The position numbers were made by a program, and so were the translations under genes. Shown here one piece after another: positions 1 to 6,369 of a DNA stretch of 6,369 nucleotides (position 1 is the stretch's first letter; each line of letters starts with the position of its first letter). The DNA lies in the NCBI GenBank assembly GCA_031284765.1, contig JAITXK010000124.1:1-6369 (forward strand), given 5' to 3'. This DNA is from Candidatus Symbiothrix sp. Lineage in GTDB: Bacteria; Bacteroidota; Bacteroidia; Bacteroidales; Azobacteroidaceae. Below the pieces are notes generated by a model. That model saw only the letters and a program-made list of their open reading frames with translations. It was not told the origin of the DNA and did not search any database.

Positions 1-249
1 TTTGATTTGGCGGATTTTATAAACAAAGCATTTCCGGATGCAGATAAAACGGCATTCTTGGCTCAATTAAATAAAACGGTATGGTACAAAAACAATACCT
101 CCCAATTTATCCAACTGTATGATATAAATACCTATTGTGGGTTGAGTTGCTACATTCCGATTTTTAAAAGGACAGATTTGAATGAATATTATAAACAATT
201 AAGCTGGTATAAAGCCGGTGGATACGATAAATTATTTCGGAAATTTTAG
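1..249 (+). CDS. C-terminal fragment of a probable clostripain-like (C11) cysteine peptidase
   Basis: The reading frame is open at the left edge and ends at TAG 247-249, so 82 codons of the C-terminal end are visible and the true start lies outside the window. The visible tail carries CGLSCYIP followed about 15 residues later by LNEYYKQLSWYKAGGY. From memory, this pattern (a GLS-x-YIP strand, then an LN-x-YYK-x-L-x-WY helix at the very end) is typical of the C-terminus of clostripain-related C11 peptidases in Bacteroidales, which are usually exported lipoproteins. The catalytic His and Cys of that family would lie upstream, so activity cannot be judged. The fragment is AT-rich like the following regulator gene and reads in the same direction. 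The assignment rests on motif recall only; a different exported protein with a similar tail remains possible. Confidence 0.55.
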   Translation, partial: FDLADFINKAFPDADKTAFLAQLNKTVWYKNNTSQFIQLYDINTYCGLSCYIPIFKRTDLNEYYKQLSWYKAGGYDKLFRKF

Positions 250-257
250 CATTCAAA

Positions 258-289
258 TTTGGAAATAGCGTTTAAGTTTCTTAATATTG
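258..289 (+). promoter_or_regulatory. Candidate Bacteroidota-type promoter for the HTCS gene
   Basis: TTTG at 258-261 is followed after 20 bases by TAATATTG at 282-289. The Bacteroidota primary sigma factor consensus is TTTG, 19-21 bases, TAnnTTTG, so only one position of the -7 box differs. Transcription would start near 295, leaving a leader of about 15 bases before the ATG at 310. This is a match by eye in AT-rich DNA, so a chance hit is possible. Confidence 0.4.
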
Positions 290-309
290 CAGAATATAAT
301 ACTAATTCG

Positions 310-3300
310 ATGAAAAATCACCTTTTGTTCCTTTTTATTTTGAGTGCGCTTGCTCTCCCGGATGCTCTATTCGCTTACAATCTGAAACAAATTGCCAACA
401 ACAATAATTTGTCAAACAGTTCTGTTACCTGTTTTTCCCAGGACGAAAAAGGATTAATGATGATCGGAACCTGCGACGGTTTGAATATGTACAATAGTCG
501 CGACGTAACAACGTATCAATCCAAAGATGATGCAAACTTCTTATTGGGAAATCTGATAGACAAGATTGTATATACAGGAAATAGCAACTATTGGATACAA
601 ACCTATTACGGTCTAAACAAATATAATACCCAAACCAATACAGTGGAGCATTACCATGAATTCCGGAAATTGTTTTTCATTGAAAAATATAATCATACTA
701 TTTTTATCATTCAGGAAAGTAACAGTATTTTTTACTATCACGAAAAAAGCGATTCATTCAAAAAACTCTCTTTGTCCGGGGTAATATTCTCCGATATCAT
801 CCGCCTTTTCACAGACCAAGAAAATACGCTTTGGATTGTAACCAACAAAGGCGATCATTTCTGTTATCAGGTTTTTCAACATGAAGAAACAGGAGAGATT
901 TCTCTTTCGCTCAAAAAAAATCAGGCGAAATCACAAAAGCCATTGGCCTATTGTTTTTATGACGATGGATTCATGTATTCGGTCACGAAAGAATATGACT
1001 TGTACCGGTGTGATTTGGCCAGTAATACAGAAACGTTTATTTATAATCTCAAAGACGAGATTCAGGCAAGAGGTAAAATAACATCTATCATCCATTATCA
1101 CGACGATTATTTTATTGGTTTTCAAATGGATGGTTTAATTTTGCTTGAAAAACAAGCGGCTACCGGTTCATACAAAGTGAAAAATACCAATATCAACAGC
1201 GGTATTTTTTGTCTGTCCAAAGACCGCTTTCAGGATATTGTTTGGATTGGGACAGATGGTCAAGGCGTCTATATTTACTCCGATACTTCCTACTCCATGC
1301 GTTCCATCCTGTTGAGTAATTTGACCGGAAGAATGGAACGACCGGTCAGAGCGATCTTTTTGGACGATAATCAAACCCTTTGGATTGGAACAAAAGGAGA
1401 TGGGATACTTCAATTATACGATTATAACTTTGATAAAGGAATCATCCATTACGATTTTAATATACTCACTTCAAAAAACAGCTCGTTGCAAAGCAATGCC
1501 ATTTATTGCTTCGAAAAAAGCCGGAAAAATGGTTTATGGATCGGAACCGAAGAGGGATTGTGTTATTATTCGTATCGCGATAAAAAAGTCAAGCGAATCA
1601 ATGTAGCTGTTGATGGCGTGAAATTTAAATACATTCACGATATTTATGAAACCAACGACTCGGAAATATGGATTGCCAGTGTTGGCATGGGTATTGTAAA
1701 AGCAAAAGTAGAAGAAATAAAAGGAGATCCGGTACTGAAAAATATCCAATGGTACCGTATCAATGACAACGATTTTGAATCCAACTACTTTTTTTCGATT
1801 TATTCGGAAAATGATTCTGTATTCTGGTTCAGCAACCGGGGATATGGGCCTTTCCGGTACAATAAGCGAACAGATAATCTGGAGCCGGTTAATGTCAATA
1901 ATCAATACACCAATCAAACGATACACGATGTTTTTGCCATTGAAAAAGATAAGCAGGGAACGTATCTCTTTGGTACCGGTTACGGCTTGGTGAAGTACAC
2001 TCCGGATGAAAACTATACTGTTTTTAACTCGCAAAATGGATTTCTGAATAATTCAATCCATGCCATTTTGAAGATGACCGATACGGTATTTTTGTTAAGT
2101 ACCAATCGGGGCCTTATTGTATTCAATACCGAACGAAACGTCTTTCAGACTTTTGAACAGTCCGACGGATTAAAAGTGGTGGAATTTAGCGATGGAGCAG
2201 CTTTCAAAGACAATACAAATGACATCTTGTTTTTCGGCGGTATCAATGGCATTTTAGCGATCCGCAAAGAAGAAAAGGATATACAATCCTATATCCCGCC
2301 GATCTCATTCAATAAACTGACTATTTTTGGAAACTATTATAATATTTTTGAAAAAACAACGGAAAAAGATGGAGAAACCATTCTGAATCTGAAATGTGAG
2401 GAAGATTTTTTTTCCGTTTCGTTTACCGCCAATGACTATATCGACGGAAGCAACTATACCTATTACTATAAACTGGTGGGATTAAGTAACCAGTGGATTA
2501 ACAACGGACATTCGAATGTAGCCTCATTTACCAATGTTCCACCCGGAAAATATACCTTGCAGGTTAAATACTATAACCGGACATCCAACATCGAAAGTCC
2601 GGTATATTCCATGGTAATTAAAATAGCCTATCCGTGGTATCTGTCCATTTGGGCATATTGTTTCTATTGCCTTGCCTTGATATTGATGCTTGCCGTTTCA
2701 GTGCGGTACATCTTTTTAAAGGAAAAACGAAAAAAACAGGAACTGTTGGATCAGCTCGACAAAAAACATCAAAAAGAAGTGTATGAATCGAAATTGCGCT
2801 TCTTTACCAATATCGCCCATGAATTTTGCACCCCACTCACGCTGATTTCCGGCCCGTGTGAACGTATCTTGGGAAGGCCGGACATTGACGCATTTGTCGC
2901 AAATTATGTAAAAATGATACAGGCGAATGCCAACCGGTTAAACAATCTGATTTGTGAATTGATTGAATTTAGAAAAATTGAAACTGAAAACCGGAAACCA
3001 CAGATAGAACCCCTGCCAATCACCGATTTAGTCCTCGAAATCAGCGCATTGTTTTCGGATATGGCAGCGTCCAAAAAAATCTCACTGGATATTATTTACA
3101 ACCAAAAAATCACTTGGAATTCAGATAAAGGATTTATGACGACTATCATTACCAACCTTCTTTCCAATGCTTTTAAATATACGCAGAATGGGAAGAGAAT
3201 AAATCTGGGCGTTTCCATTGAAAATGGAAATCTGTTGATTCAAATCGCCAATCAGGGAAATCCAATCAAAGAAAAAGACTATAAACGGATTTTCGATCGG

Positions 3301-4359
3301 TACACTATTCTGGACAACTTCGAGCGGCAAGACGGCAAACCGGCTTTTTCCCGAAACGGTTTGGGACTCGCCATCTCGCACAATATGGTAAAATTGTTGA
3401 ACGGAACCATCCGTGTGGAAAACACTCCGGAGCAATGGGTCGTGTTTACGGTTTCGCTGCCAATGGCCATCGTCAACACAGATAAACCCGCCGAACAAAA
3501 TGACAAGGAATATCTCCCCGTTGCCGAATCTCCCCGGATACTTCAATTGCCGGATTGCGAAATAGACGAATTGAAGCCAACCCTCCTGATTATTGACGAT
3601 GAACCTGAAATATTGTGGTTTATCTGCGAAATTTTTTCGGATGAATTTAATACCATTGCCATACAATATCCGGAACAGATCGATACGGTGCTGAATGAAA
3701 CACTTCCCGACGTAATCATTAGTGACGTGATGATGCCGAAATTGACCGGTATCGACCTGGTAAAAAAAGTGAAGTCCGTAAAAAATACCGCTCACATTCC
3801 CATCATTCTGATATCCGGAAAATATGAAATGGAACAACAAATAGAAGCCTTGGGTGCAGGAGCGGAAACCTATATTACCAAACCATTCAATGCCGAATAT
3901 CTAAAAATGACCGTTCGTCAAAGTATGAACAGAAAAGAGAAGCTGGAAGATTATTTCAATTCATCGGCCAGTTTATTTGATCTTTTGGGTGGAAAACAAA
4001 TCCATAAAGAGCATAAGAAATTCTTCCGGTCGGTATTGAAAATAATTGACAGCAATATTACAAATCCGGATTTATCCATCCAAATGATTGCCAAGGAACT
4101 CAACATGGGCGTTCGGAGTTTATACCGGAGGATTGAGGAAACAGGCGCAATGAGTCCCGCTAACCTCATCAAAGAGTGTCGATTGGTTATGGCGAGAGAC
4201 TTGCTGGTTAAATCCAGGATGAATATTGATGAAATCCTGTATAAATCGGGATTTGCCAACCGGGTATCTTTCTTTCAGGCATTCAGTAAAAAATACGGCT
4301 GCACGCCTAAAGAATACCGGATGAAGATGGTAGTGGAGAAGCCGGATCAAAATCCATAA
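310..4359 (+). CDS. Hybrid two-component system (HTCS) sensor kinase/response regulator with periplasmic propeller and AraC-type output
   Basis: One chain of 1349 residues combines sensor, kinase, receiver and transcription factor, the usual HTCS size and order. Residues 1-22 are a signal peptide (LFLFILSALAL core, likely cut after LFA). Residues 23 to about 656 hold Reg_prop propeller blades, with clear WIGT-type strands around residues 48-62, 312, 358, 410 and 454. A Y_Y_Y domain covers about 700-756. A membrane helix lies at about 778-803, then a basic coiled-coil linker. HisKA has the phospho-acceptor His837 in IAHEFCTPLTL. The ATPase domain (about 940-1054) has N-box NLLSNAFKYT (Asn953) and G2 box GLGLAI. 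The receiver has Asp1096/Asp1097, phospho-acceptor Asp1139, Ser1169 and Lys1191. An AraC-type double HTH spans about 1237-1340. The start at ATG 310 is preferred over an in-frame TTG at 259 because it places the signal peptide at the N-terminus. Such proteins usually sense a glycan fragment in the periplasm and switch on a nearby utilisation locus, but no such locus is visible, so the ligand and target are unknown. Oddities: Cys840 replaces the usual Arg in the H-box, and the G1 box reads NQGNPI. Confidence 0.95.
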   Translation: MKNHLLFLFILSALALPDALFAYNLKQIANNNNLSNSSVTCFSQDEKGLMMIGTCDGLNMYNSRDVTTYQSKDDANFLLGNLIDKIVYTGNSNYWIQTYYGLNKYNTQTNTVEHYHEFRKLFFIEKYNHTIFIIQESNSIFYYHEKSDSFKKLSLSGVIFSDIIRLFTDQENTLWIVTNKGDHFCYQVFQHEETGEISLSLKKNQAKSQKPLAYCFYDDGFMYSVTKEYDLYRCDLASNTETFIYNLKDEIQARGKITSIIHYHDDYFIGFQMDGLILLEKQAATGSYKVKNTNINSGIFCLSKDRFQDIVWIGTDGQGVYIYSDTSYSMRSILLSNLTGRMERPVRAIFLDDNQTLWIGTKGDGILQLYDYNFDKGIIHYDFNILTSKNSSLQSNAIYCFEKSRKNGLWIGTEEGLCYYSYRDKKVKRINVAVDGVKFKYIHDIYETNDSEIWIASVGMGIVKAKVEEIKGDPVLKNIQWYRINDNDFESNYFFSIYSENDSVFWFSNRGYGPFRYNKRTDNLEPVNVNNQYTNQTIHDVFAIEKDKQGTYLFGTGYGLVKYTPDENYTVFNSQNGFLNNSIHAILKMTDTVFLLSTNRGLIVFNTERNVFQTFEQSDGLKVVEFSDGAAFKDNTNDILFFGGINGILAIRKEEKDIQSYIPPISFNKLTIFGNYYNIFEKTTEKDGETILNLKCEEDFFSVSFTANDYIDGSNYTYYYKLVGLSNQWINNGHSNVASFTNVPPGKYTLQVKYYNRTSNIESPVYSMVIKIAYPWYLSIWAYCFYCLALILMLAVSVRYIFLKEKRKKQELLDQLDKKHQKEVYESKLRFFTNIAHEFCTPLTLISGPCERILGRPDIDAFVANYVKMIQANANRLNNLICELIEFRKIETENRKPQIEPLPITDLVLEISALFSDMAASKKISLDIIYNQKITWNSDKGFMTTIITNLLSNAFKYTQNGKRINLGVSIENGNLLIQIANQGNPIKEKDYKRIFDRYTILDNFERQDGKPAFSRNGLGLAISHNMVKLLNGTIRVENTPEQWVVFTVSLPMAIVNTDKPAEQNDKEYLPVAESPRILQLPDCEIDELKPTLLIIDDEPEILWFICEIFSDEFNTIAIQYPEQIDTVLNETLPDVIISDVMMPKLTGIDLVKKVKSVKNTAHIPIILISGKYEMEQQIEALGAGAETYITKPFNAEYLKMTVRQSMNRKEKLEDYFNSSASLFDLLGGKQIHKEHKKFFRSVLKIIDSNITNPDLSIQMIAKELNMGVRSLYRRIEETGAMSPANLIKECRLVMARDLLVKSRMNIDEILYKSGFANRVSFFQAFSKKYGCTPKEYRMKMVVEKPDQNP

Positions 4360-4446
4360 AAAAAATCCCAAACAATGTTTATTTATTCATTTTTTGACAC
4401 TGCCTTTGCCCCCGTTCCACTTTGATGCATAGCGCCTCAAAAAAAG

Positions 4447-4464
4447 ATTTAGCCCATTTAGCTC
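4447..4464 (+). repeat. Two tandem 9-base repeats upstream of the rplY promoter
   Basis: ATTTAGCCC (4447-4455) is followed directly by ATTTAGCTC (4456-4464), differing at one base. The pair ends 4 bases before the -33 element, a position where activators or UP-like elements often act. A regulatory role is inference; no known binding-site family is recognised. Confidence 0.5.
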
Positions 4465-4466
4465 AA

Positions 4467-4485
4467 TTTTTGATTAAATCAAAAA
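4467..4485. repeat. Perfect 9-bp palindrome over the -33 element of the rplY promoter
   Basis: TTTTTGATT (4467-4475) and AATCAAAAA (4477-4485) are exact reverse complements around a single central A at 4476. The TTTG of the promoter (4469-4472) lies inside the left arm, so a dimeric protein bound here would cover the -33 element. As an RNA hairpin it is unlikely because it lies upstream of the expected transcription start. An operator role is inference, and AT-rich DNA produces some palindromes by chance. Confidence 0.5.
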
Positions 4486-4499
4486 GATTACTATCTTTG
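4469..4499 (+). promoter_or_regulatory. Bacteroidota housekeeping promoter for the rplY-pth unit
   Basis: TTTG at 4469-4472, a 19-base spacer, then TATCTTTG at 4492-4499, an exact match to the Bacteroidota sigma factor consensus TTTG-N19-21-TAnnTTTG. Transcription should start around 4505, giving a leader of about 70 bases before the L25 start codon. This is the best promoter match noticed in the window and fits a highly expressed ribosomal protein gene. Confidence 0.8.
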
Positions 4500-4575
4500 T
4501 CCCCGCTTTTAAACATTCCGTGTGATGGGAGATTAGGGAGCATCTTAATTTTGAGTAACACAAACAAATTAAAAA

Positions 4576-5145
4576 ATGAAAACATTTCAGTTAGAAGGCT
4601 CTAAAAGAGACAGTATCGGCAAGAAAGCTGCCAAAGCGTATCGTAACGAATCATTGTTGCCCGGCGTATTGTACGGTGGCGATGAAGTGATCCATTTTAC
4701 CGTATCGAAAGAGGGGATTCGTAAATTGATTTACACCCCGGAGATTTACATTGTGAATTTAACCATCAGCGGGAAAAGCTATACCGCTTTGCTGAAAGAT
4801 GCACAATATCATCCGGTATCCGATGAACTTTTGCATGTGGATTTCTTACAAGTGTTTGAAAACAAACCGGTTGTTATCGAAATCCCCATTGCATTGGAAG
4901 GTTTGGCCGAAGGGGTGAAAGCCGGTGGTAAACTTTCGTTGGAAATGCGTAAACTGAAAGTAAAAGGTTTATACAAAGATTTTCCTGAAAAATTAGTAAT
5001 CAATATCGAAAACTTGGGCTTGGGTAAAACCATTCAGGCAGGCAGTTTGCAATTCGATAAATTAGAATTGTTGAATGCAAAAGACAATGTAGTAGCTGCG
5101 GTTAAATTGACTCGTGCTGCCCGTGGCGCTGCTGCAAAAGCCTAA
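4576..5145 (+). CDS. rplY: 50S ribosomal protein L25, general stress protein CTC type
   Basis: The 189-residue product is a 5S rRNA-binding protein of the large ribosomal subunit. The N-terminal half (about residues 1-90) has the L25 signature: MKTFQLEGSKRDSIGKKAA, then LLPGVLYGG, then the strand before HVDFLQVFENKP. The C-terminal half (about 91-180) is the beta-rich extension found in TL5/CTC proteins and absent from the short L25 of E. coli, which matches the length. The tail is Ala-rich and basic (RAARGAAAKA). The ATG at 4576 follows an A-rich stretch with no Shine-Dalgarno motif, normal for Bacteroidota. It lies downstream of a strong promoter and 38 bases ahead of pth, a pairing conserved in many bacteria. 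Intact, nothing missing. The name ctc is used for the same gene. Confidence 0.95.
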   Translation: MKTFQLEGSKRDSIGKKAAKAYRNESLLPGVLYGGDEVIHFTVSKEGIRKLIYTPEIYIVNLTISGKSYTALLKDAQYHPVSDELLHVDFLQVFENKPVVIEIPIALEGLAEGVKAGGKLSLEMRKLKVKGLYKDFPEKLVINIENLGLGKTIQAGSLQFDKLELLNAKDNVVAAVKLTRAARGAAAKA

Positions 5146-5183
5146 GTAATGAACATGAATAAAACGATTCGTTATTAATTAAA

Positions 5184-5747
5184 ATGAAGTATTTGGTTGT
5201 TGGTTTGGGTAATATCGGACAGGAATACGAAAACACCCGCCATAACATAGGTTTCATGATATTGGACGCTCTTGCAAAAGCGTCCAATGTTGTTTTTAGC
5301 GATCGGCGCTATGGCGCTACGGTTGAGATGAAGTGGAAGAATGTGCTGCTCGTCTTACTCAAGCCCTCCACCTATATGAATTTGAGCGGAAATGCCGTCC
5401 GCTATTGGATGCAGAAAGAGAATATCCCTTTGGAAAATCTGTTGGTGCTGGTCGATGATTTGGCTTTGCCGTTCGGTACGCTACGCTTAAAACCCAAGGG
5501 AAGCGATGCGGGGCACAATGGTCTGAAGCATATCCAAGCCACCTTGGGCACGAGCCAATACAATCGTTTGCGCTTCGGTTTAGGCAATGATTTCCCGCAA
5601 GGGCACCAAATTGATTATGTTTTGAGCGATTTCACCGGTGAAGAACAAGCCTTGTTGCCCAACCGGATTGAGACGGCAATAGAGATGGTGAAAAGCTTTT
5701 GCCTGGCGGGAGTGCAAAACACCATGAATCTGTATAATAACAAATAA
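5184..5747 (+). CDS. pth: Peptidyl-tRNA hydrolase
   Basis: The 187-residue cytoplasmic enzyme cleaves the ester bond between peptide and tRNA in peptidyl-tRNAs that fall off stalled ribosomes, recycling tRNA. The family motifs are all present: VVGLGNIG with Asn10, NTRHNIGF with the catalytic His20, KPSTYMNLSG with Asn66, VDDLALPFG with Asp91, and AGHNGLKHI with His111 and Asn112. These correspond to E. coli Asn10, His20, Asn68, Asp93, His113 and Asn114. Length is normal for the family and the C-terminus is complete. It starts 38 bases after rplY with no obvious promoter of its own, so it is probably co-transcribed. Its first 40 codons contain a strong hairpin followed by a T-run, listed separately. 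Confidence 0.97.
   Translation: MKYLVVGLGNIGQEYENTRHNIGFMILDALAKASNVVFSDRRYGATVEMKWKNVLLVLLKPSTYMNLSGNAVRYWMQKENIPLENLLVLVDDLALPFGTLRLKPKGSDAGHNGLKHIQATLGTSQYNRLRFGLGNDFPQGHQIDYVLSDFTGEEQALLPNRIETAIEMVKSFCLAGVQNTMNLYNNK
5261..5297 (+). other. Terminator-like hairpin inside the 5' part of pth
   Basis: ATTGGACGCT (5261-5270) and AGCGTCCAAT (5279-5288) are perfect reverse complements around an 8-base loop CTTGCAAA. Flanking G-U and A-U pairs could extend the stem in RNA. GTTG and five T (5293-5297) follow, so the element resembles an intrinsic terminator although it lies within codons 26-38 of pth. The encoded residues (ILDALAKASN) look ordinary for the family, so the pairing could be a by-product of codon choice. 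Function is unproven. Confidence 0.5.
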
Positions 5748-5767
5748 CATTATAAAATCTCATTCAA

Positions 5768-6369
5768 ATGAAAGTACTGATAGCAACCGAAAAGCCTTTC
5801 GCTCAGGAAGCGGTCAAAGGCATCAAACAAGTGATTGACAAGGCGGGTTTTGAAACCGTTTTGTTGGAGAAATACACGGACAAATCCCAATTGTTGGAGG
5901 CCGTGAAAGATGTAGAGGCCATCATCATCCGTAGCGACATAGTCGATGCCGAAGTATTGGATGCGGCCAAAGCATTGAAAATCGTTGTCCGTGCAGGAGC
6001 CGGCTACGACAACGTAGATTTAGCTGCCGCCACCGCTCATCGAGTGGTTGTGATGAACACGCCGGGACAAAATTCCAATGCCGTAGCCGAACTGGCGTTA
6101 GGGTTGATGGTGTATTCGGCGCGTAATTTCTACGATGGCTCTTCCGGTACGGAGTTATCGGGCAAGAAGTTGGGCATCCATGCTTATGGAAATGTGGGTC
6201 GCAACGTCGCCCGCATCGCCAAAGGGTTCGGGATGGAAATCTATGCTTACGATGCTTTTTGTCCCGCCGCAGTCATCGAGAAAGACGGCGTCAAGGCGCT
6301 TTCTTCTGCTGAAGAGTTGTACGAAACCTGTCAATACGTTTCCCTGCATATCCCTGCAACGGATGAAAC
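5768..6369 (+). CDS. serA: D-3-phosphoglycerate dehydrogenase-like 2-hydroxyacid dehydrogenase, 3' end outside the window
   Basis: An open frame starts at ATG 5768, 20 bases after the pth stop, and runs off the right edge after 200 full codons. The product matches the short Bacteroidales SerA type (about 300 residues, from memory), which would oxidise 3-phosphoglycerate with NAD in the first step of serine synthesis in the cytoplasm. Visible parts are the N-terminal substrate-domain half with IIIRSD (Arg55, Ser56) and RAGAGYDNVD (75-84), NTPGQNSNAVAEL (97-109), and the NAD-binding Rossmann start KLGIHAYGNVGR (134-145) with the ribose-binding Asp162 in YAYDAF. The first Gly of the usual GxGxxG is Ala139. 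The catalytic Arg, Glu and His lie beyond the edge, as would any ACT domain. The gene is visibly more GC-rich than the HTCS. Another 2-hydroxyacid substrate cannot be excluded. Confidence 0.88.
   Translation, partial: MKVLIATEKPFAQEAVKGIKQVIDKAGFETVLLEKYTDKSQLLEAVKDVEAIIIRSDIVDAEVLDAAKALKIVVRAGAGYDNVDLAAATAHRVVVMNTPGQNSNAVAELALGLMVYSARNFYDGSSGTELSGKKLGIHAYGNVGRNVARIAKGFGMEIYAYDAFCPAAVIEKDGVKALSSAEELYETCQYVSLHIPATDE

Larger units (their letters stand above)
4360..4575. other. Intergenic region between the HTCS and rplY
   Basis: This 216-base gap contains no credible gene. The first part (4360-4440) is A- and T-rich with one weak inverted pair (AAAC-AAT-GTTT near 4370-4380) followed by T-rich sequence; the stem is only 4 bp, too weak to call a terminator. 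The second part (4441-4499) holds a tandem repeat, a palindrome and a promoter, listed separately. The last part (about 4505-4575) would be the rplY 5' leader. It contains possible short pairings GATG 4524-4527 with CATC 4541-4544 and GTGT 4520-4523 with ACAC 4558-4561, and ends in an A-rich stretch before the ATG. Confidence 0.7.

Noticed and set aside
259..309. Upstream in-frame TTG start for the HTCS, adding 17 residues
   Set aside because: It would put a polar stretch ahead of the signal peptide and overlaps the likely -33 promoter element; ATG 310 gives a clean signal peptide.
913..920. Run of eight A (and a run of eight T at 2406-2413) in the HTCS as a possible phase-variation site
   Set aside because: Runs of this length are expected in AT-rich DNA, and the frame is intact through both.
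1534..2034. 166-codon open frame on the - strand opposite the HTCS propeller
   Set aside because: Complete overlap with recognisable propeller blades on the + strand and no coding features of its own.
3121..3840. 239-codon open frame on the - strand opposite the HTCS kinase and receiver
   Set aside because: It lies wholly inside well-defined HTCS domains and its translation is rich in Phe, His and Gly without any motif; it is a shadow of the + strand gene.
4360..4400. Possible intrinsic terminator after the HTCS
   Set aside because: The only pairing is a 4-bp AT-rich stem (AAAC/GTTT) with a 3-base loop; the T-rich tail alone is not enough.
4422..4604. 60-codon frame from a TTG across the rplY promoter into rplY
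   Set aside because: It runs through the promoter, overlaps the start of rplY in another frame, and its product has no recognisable features.
1..6369. CRISPR array, tRNA or rRNA gene, insertion sequence ends or attachment site
   Set aside because: No regularly spaced repeats, cloverleaf-like sequence, transposase gene or terminal inverted repeats were seen; almost all the sequence is accounted for by the listed genes.

Overview
The window looks like a piece of a Bacteroidales (Bacteroidota) chromosome. Three things point there: a giant hybrid two-component regulator of the type found almost only in that phylum, a near-textbook Bacteroidota promoter (TTTG, 19-base gap, TATCTTTG) in front of the L25 gene, and start codons preceded by A-rich sequence rather than Shine-Dalgarno sites. 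Genus cannot be read from the sequence. All genes are on the + strand and tightly packed.

Layout. Bases 1-249 hold the C-terminal end of a protein that resembles the tail of clostripain-like (C11) cysteine peptidases. After a 60-base gap with a plausible promoter comes an intact 1349-residue hybrid two-component system (HTCS, 310-4359): signal peptide, periplasmic beta-propeller, Y_Y_Y domain, one membrane helix, histidine kinase, receiver and AraC-type DNA-binding domain in one chain. A 216-base intergenic region (4360-4575) follows, holding a strong housekeeping promoter with a 19-base palindrome over its -33 element and a 9-base tandem repeat just upstream. Then come rplY/ctc (ribosomal protein L25, 4576-5145), pth (peptidyl-tRNA hydrolase, 5184-5747) and the first two-thirds of a short-form D-3-phosphoglycerate dehydrogenase-like gene (5768 to the right edge).

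How the genes relate. The last three genes are spaced 38 and 20 bases apart and probably form one transcription unit for translation and serine biosynthesis. The HTCS is a separate unit. No susC/susD pair or glycoside hydrolase is visible, so its target is unknown, and the only accessory-type neighbour is the peptidase tail upstream.

Nothing here amounts to a clearly new system. The points most worth a second look are a terminator-like perfect 10-bp hairpin inside the start of pth, the palindrome and repeat at the rplY promoter, and altered residues in two kinase motifs of the HTCS.
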